A stretch of 47,665 bases of DNA from Thermoleophilia bacterium (GCA_025934995.1 JAICWC010000009.1:1-47665); one strand, 5' to 3'; positions 9,732-17,838 are shown, counted from the first letter of the stretch. The notes: a model not told the origin generated them from the sequence alone. Numbers and translations: made by a program.

Positions 9732-9759
9732 GCGCCGGAGAGCGCGGTCTCCGGCGCGC
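9730..9759. terminator. Terminator-like perfect hairpin downstream of the SnoaL-like gene
   Basis: GCGCGCCGGAGA-gcgcgg-TCTCCGGCGCGC, 12-bp perfect stem; no strong T tract. Confidence 0.55.
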
Positions 9760-9925
9760 TTCGTGCAGAAGGTCGCTGGTTGCCCGCCGTGGCGCGGCGC
9801 CTGCGGCGCCGGGCCAGGGAGCGGGGATCCGGCGCGCACCAAGCCGCTTCGCGTCTTGGCGCCCGCCGTGCGAATGCACTCCGCCATTCGCGCTCCGTCG
9901 GACCAGCCGGCAACGCTGGCGCGGT

Positions 9926-9946
9926 CGAGCGCCGAAAGGGCGCTCG
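9926..9946 (-). terminator. Terminator-like hairpin immediately after the LysM gene stop codon
   Basis: CGAGCGCC-gaaag-GGCGCTCG perfect 8-bp stem abutting the stop at 9947. Confidence 0.5.
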
Positions 9947-10189
9947 CTAGCCGGGCAGAACGAGGTGCTGGCCGGGCGAGAGCATCGTCGTGTGCAGGTG
10001 GTTCCGCTGCTCGAGCTTCCAGACACCCTCGCGGACGTCGCCTGCGTAGCTCCGTGCGGCGATCGACCAGAGGGTGTCGGTCGGCTTCACGACGTACGTC
10101 CGCTCGGGCCCTGCGCCGTGCGAGCTGCGGGCGGCGAGGCCGACGGCGAGTGCCGCCAGGACGAGCACGATTGCGAACTTGCCGAACAT
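9947..10189 (-). CDS. Small N-terminal-TM LysM protein, candidate YneA-like SOS cell-division suppressor
   Basis: MFGKFAIVLVLAALAVGLAARSSHGAGPERTYVVKPTDTLWSIAARSYAGDVREGVWKLEQRNHLHTTMLSPGQHLVLPG; TM then LysM; twin LexA boxes at the start codon/upstream. Confidence 0.85.
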   Translation of the reverse strand: MFGKFAIVLVLAALAVGLAARSSHGAGPERTYVVKPTDTLWSIAARSYAGDVREGVWKLEQRNHLHTTMLSPGQHLVLPG

Positions 10190-10196
10190 GTGTTCG
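10183..10196. promoter_or_regulatory. LexA (SOS) box 1
   Basis: CGAAC-ATGT-GTTCG, perfect dyad matching Gram-positive/actinobacterial CGAACN4GTTCG. Confidence 0.82.
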
Positions 10197-10206
10197 CATG
10201 ATAGAG

Positions 10207-10220
10207 CGAACAGGTGTTCG
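10207..10220. promoter_or_regulatory. LexA (SOS) box 2
   Basis: CGAAC-AGGT-GTTCG, 24 bp from box 1. Confidence 0.82.
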
Positions 10221-10223
10221 GTG

Positions 10224-10700
10224 TCAAGGGCGGATCTCGACGAGCCGCGGCCGGATCCGCCGGCCGGCGATCGAAAGCCGCAAAAACGAGTGAAACGGCC
10301 CGCGACGGCGCTCCGTCGGCGACCCGGGGTTCAACAGCCAGACCCCGTCTGCCCGCTCGACGAGCGGGAGATGCGTATGGCCGAAGACGATCGCGGCGCA
10401 GTCGGGGAAGCGCCGGCGGAGCCGCTCCTCGCGCCCGGCCGCGGGGCCCGGAATGTGGACCATCCCGATCCGGACGTCCTCCACCTCGACCACGAGCTCC
10501 TTGGGCAGCAGCTCCCGCAGCGCCGCCTCGTCGGCGTTCCCGTACACCGCCTGGACCGGCGGCCCGATCGCGCGCAGCTCATCGAGCACCGCCACCGCGG
10601 AGACGTCGCCGCCGTGGAGGATCAGGTCGGCCCCGCGCAGCGCCTCGAGACATGCCTCGGGGAGCCGTCTGGCTCCCCGAGGCAGGTGCGTGTCCGAGAT
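10224..10700 (-). CDS. YfcE/MJ0936-type metallophosphoesterase (start approximate)
   Basis: EVVVISDTHLPRGARRLPEACLEALRGADLILHGGDV...VYGNAD...VFGHTHLPLVERADGVWLLNPGSPTERR; no clear ATG/GTG start downstream of the adjacent gene stop. Confidence 0.82.
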   Translation of the reverse strand: MSDTHLPRGARRLPEACLEALRGADLILHGGDVSAVAVLDELRAIGPPVQAVYGNADEAALRELLPKELVVEVEDVRIGMVHIPGPAAGREERLRRRFPDCAAIVFGHTHLPLVERADGVWLLNPGSPTERRRGPFHSFLRLSIAGRRIRPRLVEIRP

Positions 10701-10705
10701 GACGA

Positions 10706-12061
10706 CTACTTCTTGCGGCAGGGTTGCTGCTTCGTCGAGTGCGTGCCCAGGCTGCAGAGCGGGGGCTTCGCGGGAACGGTCAGGCCGTTGACGGGCGGGG
10801 CGCCCTTGCTCTTGCCCTTGCCCTTCCCCTTGGCCCCGGCCTTGCTCGTCGGGCCGACCTTGCCTGACGCGGCGGGCGTCCAGTTGACGAGAGGACCGGT
10901 GCACGCGCTGCGCCCGGCTGCAAAGAGCGGCGCCAGCGCCGAGTACGCCTGCTTCGGCGTGGAGATGCCCTCGCCGCCTGCGGTGAGAAGACCGGACTGC
11001 CAGCCACCGCCGACGACGGCGCCGGTGGCGTCGCGTCCGTCACGGGTCGACTCGTCCTCGAGGAGGAAGAGGTTGACGGCCGCAACGCTCGGGTCGCAGG
11101 CGAAGTATTTCTGCGCGGCCACCCGCAGGTACTGAGCCTGCGTCTGCTCGCTGACCACGCCGACGTTTTCATCGTGGATGTACTGCGGGTACGCCGTCGT
11201 GTCGGTCTGCCACCCCAGCTCGTCGATCACGAACTGGAGCCCGTCGACCGTCGTCGGCTGACCTGTGCCGTTGAAGGCGTCGTAGAGCGCCTGCTTGACG
11301 CGATCGAGGTTCGAGACGCCGAAGAACGAGGGGTTCGCGTAGCCGACGTCGGGGGAGTCCGTCGGGCTGTTCGGGTTCGGATAGGGGTGGATCGACATCT
11401 CGTCCATGATCGGCTCCGTGCGACCGGAGGCCCTGTAGGCGGCGCCGACACCCCGGATGAAGGGGATCGGCGCTGTCTGCGTCGGTCCGTTCGACCGCGG
11501 CGAGAGGCCGAAGCCGATGACGTTGGCCTCGGGGTCGGCGGCATGGATCGAGTCGTAACAGGCCGCGAGCAACGCCTCGTAGGCGGCCGGTGCCGAGCTG
11601 TTCTGGGGATTCCAATAGAGCTGCGTGTTCGGCTCGTTCCAGACGATGAAGTCATGGATGCCCCACTGCGCCGCGGTCTGGGCGACCGTCGCGGCCCACG
11701 CGCAGAAGGCGGTTGCGTCATGTGCACTCGCCGGACGGCCGTACAGCGCGAGCTCGACCTTGATGCCGTCCTGCTGCGCCTGCGGTGCGGCGCGGTTCAG
11801 AAACGGGAGCTCGTCGATCGTCGTCGGGCGGTCGGGGCTCCACGAGAGCGTCCAGCGCTCTTCGCCGAGGTTCGCGCCCTTCAGCTCCTGGTCGAACCAC
11901 GCACCGCCGTCGTCGGCGTACTTGCCCGCGTCGTCGGCGACACCCCAGACGAGCGGCCCGGGGACGATCCCGCCCGGCCCGCGCGTGTGCGCGCCGGCAG
12001 TCGAGACGAGAACGGTGAGCGCCGTGCAAAGGAGCACGCCGGCCGCAGCAAAGTGCTTCAT
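10706..12061 (-). CDS. Secreted glycoside-hydrolase-like (GH5/GH39-type TIM barrel) protein
   Basis: Signal peptide MKHFAAAGVLLCTALTVLVSTAGAHT; FIVWNEPNTQLYWNPQ, MSIHPYPNPN, VIDELGWQT; Lys-rich tail. Confidence 0.7.
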   Translation of the reverse strand: MKHFAAAGVLLCTALTVLVSTAGAHTRGPGGIVPGPLVWGVADDAGKYADDGGAWFDQELKGANLGEERWTLSWSPDRPTTIDELPFLNRAAPQAQQDGIKVELALYGRPASAHDATAFCAWAATVAQTAAQWGIHDFIVWNEPNTQLYWNPQNSSAPAAYEALLAACYDSIHAADPEANVIGFGLSPRSNGPTQTAPIPFIRGVGAAYRASGRTEPIMDEMSIHPYPNPNSPTDSPDVGYANPSFFGVSNLDRVKQALYDAFNGTGQPTTVDGLQFVIDELGWQTDTTAYPQYIHDENVGVVSEQTQAQYLRVAAQKYFACDPSVAAVNLFLLEDESTRDGRDATGAVVGGGWQSGLLTAGGEGISTPKQAYSALAPLFAAGRSACTGPLVNWTPAASGKVGPTSKAGAKGKGKGKSKGAPPVNGLTVPAKPPLCSLGTHSTKQQPCRKK

Positions 12062-12160
12062 TCGGTTCCTTCCCTAAAAAGTTGGACGTGTGCCCTCGCT
12101 CATCGACAAGCTAGTGCGCGGCCTTTGGGCCGTTCAGCCCATCTTTCGGTCCCGCGAGGC

Positions 12161-13201
12161 CTACCCCTTGTGGAGGAGAACGGCGTCGACGAGCTTCGCC
12201 GCGCCGAAGCGAACCGGATCGTCGGCCGGCAAGCCTGTCTCGTTCTCCGCCGCTGCGATCGCCGCACGCGCGTCGTCGTCGTCCACGAGCCGACGGGTGT
12301 TGAGGGCGATCGCGGCCACCTTCGCCTGCCGCGCCGGCAGCGCCGTCCGCTCGTGCAGCTCGACGAGGTCGCGCAGCGGCGGGATCGGATGCGGCCCGCC
12401 TCCGCAGCCTTCGATCTCCTCGCGCCCGGTCTCGTGACAGAGCACGAGAAGATGCGGCGTGCTGCCGTGGTAGAGGCCGAGCGTGACGCCCGAGTACACC
12501 GGATTGATCAACGAGCCCTGGCCTTCGACCCAGAGGAGCTCTCCCCCGCGCTCATGCCCTTCGACGACGAGCCGTTCGGCCGCCCCGGCGATGAAGTCGG
12601 CGACGACTGCGTCGACGGCGATGCCCCAACCGGCGATCGCGATCCCCGTCTGGCCCGTGGGGACGAACTCCGACTCGATTCCCCGCGCGCGCGCCTCGCG
12701 GTCGAGCTCGAGCGACACCGTCATCTTCCCGATCGCGCAATCGGAGCCAACGGTCAGCACGATCGTCGCCGGCACCGCGAGGTTCGCGCCCGTCGCCGTC
12801 GAGAGGTCGCGCGGCGGCTTGCGCAGGTCGCGCAGCTCGACGCCGTGCCGGTGCGCGAGCTCCTCGAGGTTCGGATCCTCCGAGAGGAACACGTGCAATC
12901 CGTTTTCGATGTCGAGCCCTTCCTCGATGCACTCCTTCAAGAGATCGAGCCACGCAGGCGGGAACCGGCCGCCTTGCGTCGCGACGCCGACGAGCGCGGT
13001 GTTCGGTGCGTGCTCCTTCGCCTCGGCAACGGTGCGGACCACCGGCACGCCGCCTTCGGTGTCGCCCGCATTACGCGTCGAGTCGAGGATCACGGCGACG
13101 TCGTCGCGCCGGTAGCGCAGCACCCCGCGCATCGTCTTGCCGTAGTGCGCGTCGGCGCTGAAGCCCTCAGCGAGGATCAGGTAGCGCGTTTCGCGTGACA
13201 C
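12161..13201 (-). CDS. DUF1611 / DgcN-like protein
   Basis: TIVLTVGSDCAIGKMTVSLELDREARARGIESEFVPTGQTGIAIAGWGIAVDAVVADFIAGAAE..., DUF1611 P-loop domain; adjacent to an epimerase. Confidence 0.82.
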   Translation of the reverse strand: MSRETRYLILAEGFSADAHYGKTMRGVLRYRRDDVAVILDSTRNAGDTEGGVPVVRTVAEAKEHAPNTALVGVATQGGRFPPAWLDLLKECIEEGLDIENGLHVFLSEDPNLEELAHRHGVELRDLRKPPRDLSTATGANLAVPATIVLTVGSDCAIGKMTVSLELDREARARGIESEFVPTGQTGIAIAGWGIAVDAVVADFIAGAAERLVVEGHERGGELLWVEGQGSLINPVYSGVTLGLYHGSTPHLLVLCHETGREEIEGCGGGPHPIPPLRDLVELHERTALPARQAKVAAIALNTRRLVDDDDARAAIAAAENETGLPADDPVRFGAAKLVDAVLLHKG

Positions 13202-14192
13202 CGAGTCCCGGAAGCTCCGATGGAAGTTGGACGCCGTCGACGAACTGCACGCCCGGCCACGGGTCGTGCGAGATGAGGATGTTGCCGTCGAGGTCGATAT
13301 GGTCGAAGAGCGATGCGACGTGCGCGCCCGCGGCGATGCCGAGACCGGACTCGACCATGCACCCGAGCATGCAGCCGAGGCCGAGTGCCCGCGCAGCGTG
13401 CGTCATGCGCACCGCCTCGCGGATGCCGCCCGACTTCGCGAGCTTCACGTTGATCCCGTGCGCACGATCGGCACAGAGCGCGACGTCGTGCAGCGTGTGA
13501 CAGTCCTCGTCGACGTAGATCGGGATCGGCGAGCGATCCTTCAGCGTCGCGCCGCCGTCGTCGCCCGCGGGCAGCGGCTGCTCGCAGTACTCCACCCCGA
13601 GCTCGGCGAGCTGCGGTAGCGCATCGAGCGCTTCGTCGAGCGACCACGCCTCGTTGACGTCGACCTGCAACGGGGTGTCGCCGGCCGCGGCGCGGACGGC
13701 GCGCACGCGCTCGACGTCGCGGCCGTCGCGTGCTCCGAGCTTCAGCTTCAGCCGCTTGAACCGCCCTCGCACCTTCTCCGTCCGCGCGGCCATGTCGTCC
13801 GGGTCGCCGAGCCAGATCGTCCAGCTCGTCGGCGGGCCGATCCGCGGCAGGCCGAGGAGCTGATGAATCGGACGGCCGACGAGCTTCCCCTGCAGGTCGT
13901 GCAGCGCGGCGTCGAGTGCAGCCCGTGCGGCGAACTCGCGCGCCGGCAGCCGAGCCATGATCTCCTCGAGCGCGAACGGGTCGTCCCCGAGGAGCGCCGC
14001 ATGCTCCTCGACGTACGCGTGCGCCGACTCCGGCGACTCGTCGTAGCGCGCGATCGGCGCGGCCTCGCCATAACCGTGTACGCCGCTGCACCGAACCTCG
14101 ACCTCGACGACGCGCTCTTCGTCCCGCGCGCTGCGCGAGATGACGAACGTCTCGGCGAGCTGGAGCGTGACGATCCGCGACGAGACCTCCAT
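13167..14192 (-). CDS. Dipeptide epimerase-like / DgcA-like enolase superfamily enzyme
   Basis: MEVSSRIVTLQLAETFVISRSARDEERVVEVEV...GYGEAAPIARYDE...LKLKLGARDG...QVDVNEAWSLDEAL...YCEQPLP...YVDEDCHTLHDV...INVKLAKSGGI. Confidence 0.88.
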   Translation of the reverse strand: MEVSSRIVTLQLAETFVISRSARDEERVVEVEVRCSGVHGYGEAAPIARYDESPESAHAYVEEHAALLGDDPFALEEIMARLPAREFAARAALDAALHDLQGKLVGRPIHQLLGLPRIGPPTSWTIWLGDPDDMAARTEKVRGRFKRLKLKLGARDGRDVERVRAVRAAAGDTPLQVDVNEAWSLDEALDALPQLAELGVEYCEQPLPAGDDGGATLKDRSPIPIYVDEDCHTLHDVALCADRAHGINVKLAKSGGIREAVRMTHAARALGLGCMLGCMVESGLGIAAGAHVASLFDHIDLDGNILISHDPWPGVQFVDGVQLPSELPGLGVTRNALPDPR

Positions 14193-14221
14193 CCGCGCGC
14201 AGGCTACACTTGCAGTCCCGG

Positions 14222-14294
14222 GCGCCCGTAGCTCAGGGGATAGAGCGCGCGCCTCCGGAGCGCGAGGTCGGAGGTTCGAATCCTCCCGGGCGCA
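14222..14294 (+). tRNA. tRNA-Arg(CCG)
   Basis: GCGCCCGTAGCTCAGGGGATAGAGCGCGCGCCTCCGGAGCGCGAGGTCGGAGGTTCGAATCCTCCCGGGCGCA; cloverleaf with anticodon CCG. Confidence 0.96.
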
Positions 14295-14298
14295 CTCC

Positions 14299-14682
14299 AT
14301 GGCGGAGAAGACCGAGCGGCTGAGAGATGCATTCGCCGCGCTCGACCGCGGCGACACGGGCGCGTTTGCGGCTCTCTTCCGCCCGGATGCACAGTGGCGC
14401 GGCGTCGCAGGCCGCGGCTACAACGGCGAAACGCCGCTCTGACGCGATCGCCGAGAGGTCGTGGACCTTCTCGCGAACCACCATCGTGCCGGACGCCGGT
14501 TCGAGGCGCTGGACCTGATCGAGGAGGGCGACCGGGTCGCCGTCCGCCTCGGCGTCACCGACCCCGAGTGGTCCGGGCGCGGCGAGACGTACAAGGTCTT
14601 CACGTTCGCGGCAGACGAGGCCGTGCTGCTCGAGGATTGCGTCGACCGCGACGACGCGCTCGCGAAGCTCGCGGCCGGGTAG
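14299..14682 (+). CDS. NTF2/SnoaL-like protein, candidate selenoprotein with in-frame TGA (Sec48)
   Basis: One frame: MAEKTERLRDAFAALDRGDTGAFAALFRPDAQWRGVAGRGYNGETPL[U]RDRREVVDLLANHHRAGRRFEALDLIEEGDRVAVRLGVTDPEWSGRGETYKVFTFAADEAVLLEDCVDRDDALAKLAAG; TGA at 14440..14442 falls at a position commonly Cys in related proteins (...P.C..RDEV...L). Confidence 0.78.
14452..14473 (+). promoter_or_regulatory. Candidate bacterial SECIS element for the NTF2-like gene
   Basis: CGAGA-GGUC-GUG-GACC-(U)-UCUCG: 9-bp stem with one bulged U, apical loop starting 18 nt after UGA. Confidence 0.6.
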
Positions 14683-14689
14683 CTTCGAG

Positions 14690-15001
14690 CTACCCCCAGC
14701 CGACCTCGTCGCCGGTCTCGAGCTTCGTCCAGAAGACGATCTCCGGCTCGCTCGTCGCGACCTCCCGCATCAGCACCTCGATGTGCGCGCGCTCCTGCTC
14801 GAAGAAGCGCTGGAAGCTCTCGGCGTCCGGCCACTCGTCGACCACCATCAGCTTGCCCTCGCTGCCGTAGAACCGGTGAGCGATCACACCGGCGTCTTTC
14901 GCGCGGTCGGTGATCCCGATGAGCTCCTCGTGCCGCTCGGCCGCGAGCGCCTCGAGCTTCGCGGGATCGCCCGCGACGCGCATCGTCATGATGATCGACA
15001 T
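14690..15001 (-). CDS. Antibiotic biosynthesis monooxygenase-like (dimeric alpha/beta barrel) protein
   Basis: MSIIMTMRVAGDPAKLEALAAERHEELIGITDRAKDAGVIAHRFYGSEGKLMVVDEWPDAESFQRFFEQ... Confidence 0.65.
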   Translation of the reverse strand: MSIIMTMRVAGDPAKLEALAAERHEELIGITDRAKDAGVIAHRFYGSEGKLMVVDEWPDAESFQRFFEQERAHIEVLMREVATSEPEIVFWTKLETGDEVGWG

Positions 15002-15057
15002 CCGTTCCTCCTCCTTGGACCCCTCGGGGAATTGCGATCGGAACACATTCAGGCCGA

Positions 15058-16302
15058 ATGCGCAACTACGTGAGAAGCCTCGACCCGCGCCTGCCGCGCG
15101 ACGTCTACACGCTCCAGCTCGGCGGGCTCCTGAACGCGTTCGGGAACGGCGTCGTGATCCCGTTCATGATCATCTACCTGCACAACGTGCGCGGGATCTC
15201 GCTGGGCGTCGCGGGGCTTGCGGCGGCGACGCAGTCGGCGAGCGCCCTGTGCAGCGGCTTCCTCGCCGGAACGCTCACGGATCGCGTGGGCGCGAAGCGC
15301 GTGCTGCTCGGCGCGCTCGTCGTCGTGACGATCGCGTTCGCGCTGATGCCGTTCATCCACGTCGCGTGGCAGGCGTTCGCCGTCTACGTCGTGTGGGGCG
15401 CGGGCAGCGGCTCGTTCTGGCCGTCGCAGTCGACGCTGCTCGCGGGGTTGACACCGCCCGAGCGGCGCTCGCCCGCATACGCCTTGCAGCGGTTGACCCT
15501 GAACGTCGGCGTGGCGCTCGGCGGGACGTGCGCGGGACTGATCGCGACTGTTGCGCATCCTCGTTCGTTCGACGTCCTGTTCCTGATCAACTGCGCCACC
15601 TTCCTCGCCTACATCGCCGTCCTGACGCGGGTGCCCACGCCCCAGTTGCATCCGGAGCGCGAACGCGGGCGCTGGCGCGACGTCGCGAACGACCGCGTGT
15701 TCGTCGCCTACACGTGCCTGAACGCCGTGTTCATGGCGGCGGCGATCTCGCTCATGGTCGAGCTCCTGCCGGCGTTCGCCAAGAACGTGACGCACGTGAA
15801 CGAGCGTCAAGTCGGAATCATCTTCGCGCTCGACTCGATCGGGATCGTCGTCTTCCAGCTCCCGGTCGCGAAGCTCCTCGAAGGCAGGCGGCGGATGAAG
15901 GGGCTCGCAGCGATGGGCATCGTCTGGGCGGTCTCGCTCCTGCTCGTGTGGACCGCGGGCGAGTGGACGCAGACGACCGTCGCGGCGCTCGTCCTCTGCG
16001 GCGCGAGCCTCGTGTTCGCGCTCGGCGAGTGTGTGCACGGCGCAATCCACGTGCCGCTCGGCGCCGACCTCGCACCGCCCCGCCTGCTCGGGCGGTATCT
16101 CGCGCTGTCGAGCCTCTCCTGGCAGGTGGGCTGGATCGTCGGGCCCGCCGGCGGGGGCTTCCTGCTCCAGCACGCACCGCTCGCGCTCTGGCCGATCGCC
16201 GCGGCTGCGAATCTCTTGTGCGCCGGCGGCGCGCTCGCGCTCGAGGGACGGTTGCCCGAGAACGTGCGAATCACTCCGTTAGGCGCAGGTTCGGCCGGGT
16301 AG
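15058..16302 (+). CDS. MFS transporter
   Basis: Multiple TM segments; LAGTLTDRVGAKRVLL MFS motif A. Confidence 0.88.
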   Translation: MRNYVRSLDPRLPRDVYTLQLGGLLNAFGNGVVIPFMIIYLHNVRGISLGVAGLAAATQSASALCSGFLAGTLTDRVGAKRVLLGALVVVTIAFALMPFIHVAWQAFAVYVVWGAGSGSFWPSQSTLLAGLTPPERRSPAYALQRLTLNVGVALGGTCAGLIATVAHPRSFDVLFLINCATFLAYIAVLTRVPTPQLHPERERGRWRDVANDRVFVAYTCLNAVFMAAAISLMVELLPAFAKNVTHVNERQVGIIFALDSIGIVVFQLPVAKLLEGRRRMKGLAAMGIVWAVSLLLVWTAGEWTQTTVAALVLCGASLVFALGECVHGAIHVPLGADLAPPRLLGRYLALSSLSWQVGWIVGPAGGGFLLQHAPLALWPIAAAANLLCAGGALALEGRLPENVRITPLGAGSAG

Positions 16303-16348
16303 AATCCGAACATGACCGTGTTGTCGACCCTCGACCCCTCCAGTACCG

Positions 16349-17356
16349 GTGCCCAGCCTGCCCCGCATCCGCACGCGTCGTGCCGGGCTGCCGCCGCATG
16401 CGGTCGAGTCGGTCGAGCGGCCTCGGCTCGCTGAGCTCCACAGCGACGGCCTGACCTGGATCCATCTCGAGCGGCCCTCCGTCGAGGAGGCGCAGCAGCT
16501 CGGGTCGCGCTTCGGCTGGCACGCGCTCGACATCGAGGACGTCATGTCACGCCGCGAGCGCCCGAAGATCGACGTCTACACCGAGGAGGAGGCGACCGGC
16601 TATCTGTTCGCAGTCCTCCACTTCCCGGTCTACAACACGAGCGTCGGCCGGCTCGACGCCGGCGAGCTCGACGTGTTCCTCGGTCCCGACTACCTCGTCA
16701 CGCTTCCCAACGCGGACCTGAAGCCGGTGACGCGGCTCTTCCAGCGGTGCTACGAGAACCAGGAGCTTCGCCACAACCTCTTCTCGCGCGGCTCGGGGCG
16801 TCTGCTGTACGAGGTGCTCGACGACCTGTACGACTACTGCTTCCCGATCCTCGACAAGATCGGCGGCAAGCTGCGCCAGATCGACGAGGAGATCGACGAG
16901 GTGATGCCGCGTGCGAAGGAGCGCGTGCGCGACATCCACAAGGTGAAGCAGGAGATCATCTCGTACCGCAAGATCGTCCGGCCGCAGCGCCCGACGCTGC
17001 GCCAGCTCGAGCGGCAGATCGAGCGCTTCCTCCCCGAAGAGCTCGAGCTCTACTTCGACGACATCGTCGACGCGAACGAGCGGATCTGGGACCACCTCGA
17101 CAACTACAAGGAGGTGGTCGAGGCGCTGGAGGACACGAACGAGTCGCTCATCTCACACCAGCAGAACGACATCCTCTACGTGCTGACGATCTTCAGCGTC
17201 GTCATGCTGCCGCTGACGTTCATCACGGGCTTCTTCGGGATGAACGTGCACTTCCCCGGCTTCGAAAGCGTGCACGGGTTCGCCGCCACGATCGCCTTGA
17301 TGGCGGTCATCGTCGTCGGGATGCTCGGCTTCTTCCGCTACAAGCGCTGGCTGTGA
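16349..17356 (+). CDS. corA: Magnesium/cobalt transporter CorA
   Basis: C-terminal VVMLPLTFITGFFGMNVHFPGFES with GMN motif; two terminal TM helices. Confidence 0.93.
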   Translation: MPSLPRIRTRRAGLPPHAVESVERPRLAELHSDGLTWIHLERPSVEEAQQLGSRFGWHALDIEDVMSRRERPKIDVYTEEEATGYLFAVLHFPVYNTSVGRLDAGELDVFLGPDYLVTLPNADLKPVTRLFQRCYENQELRHNLFSRGSGRLLYEVLDDLYDYCFPILDKIGGKLRQIDEEIDEVMPRAKERVRDIHKVKQEIISYRKIVRPQRPTLRQLERQIERFLPEELELYFDDIVDANERIWDHLDNYKEVVEALEDTNESLISHQQNDILYVLTIFSVVMLPLTFITGFFGMNVHFPGFESVHGFAATIALMAVIVVGMLGFFRYKRWL

Positions 17357-17838
17357 CCGAACGTCTCTGGGCGCCCTGGCGCCTCGAGTACATCCAGTCC
17401 GTCGACGAGCAGCCCGGCTGCTTCCTCTGCAACGCAGCCGCAAGCGACGACGACGAGGCGCAGCTCGTCGTTCACCGCGGCGAGCGCGCATTCGTGCTGC
17501 TGAACAAGTTCCCGTACGCCTCCGGGCACCTGCTCGTCGCGCCGCTCGAGCACGGTCTCAACTTCGGCGACCTCGACGACGCGACCGCGCTCGAGATCCA
17601 CCGGCTCGGCGCCGCAGGACTGCGAGCCCTGCACGACGTCTATTCGCCCGAGGGCTTCAACCTCGGCTGGAACATCGGCCGCATCGCCGGCGCCGGCGTC
17701 CCCGAGCATGGTCACCTGCACATCGTCCCGCGCTGGGGCGGCGACACGAACTTCATGCCGGTCCTCGCGGACGTGCGCGTCATGCCGGAGCACCTCAAGG
17801 AGTCCCGGCGGAAGCTCGCCGCGGCCTGGCCGGGTTGA
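17353..17838 (+). CDS. HIT family protein (AP4A phosphorylase-like)
   Basis: GTG start; WAPWRLEYI, CFLC, LLNKFPYASGHLLVAPLEH, GVPEHGHLHIVPRW (HxHxH HIT motif). Confidence 0.92.
   Translation: MTERLWAPWRLEYIQSVDEQPGCFLCNAAASDDDEAQLVVHRGERAFVLLNKFPYASGHLLVAPLEHGLNFGDLDDATALEIHRLGAAGLRALHDVYSPEGFNLGWNIGRIAGAGVPEHGHLHIVPRWGGDTNFMPVLADVRVMPEHLKESRRKLAAAWPG

Noticed and set aside
14204-14392. ORF encoding ...PGRIRTSDLALRRRALYPLSYGRPGLQV
   Set aside because: Spurious translation of the antisense of tRNA-Arg
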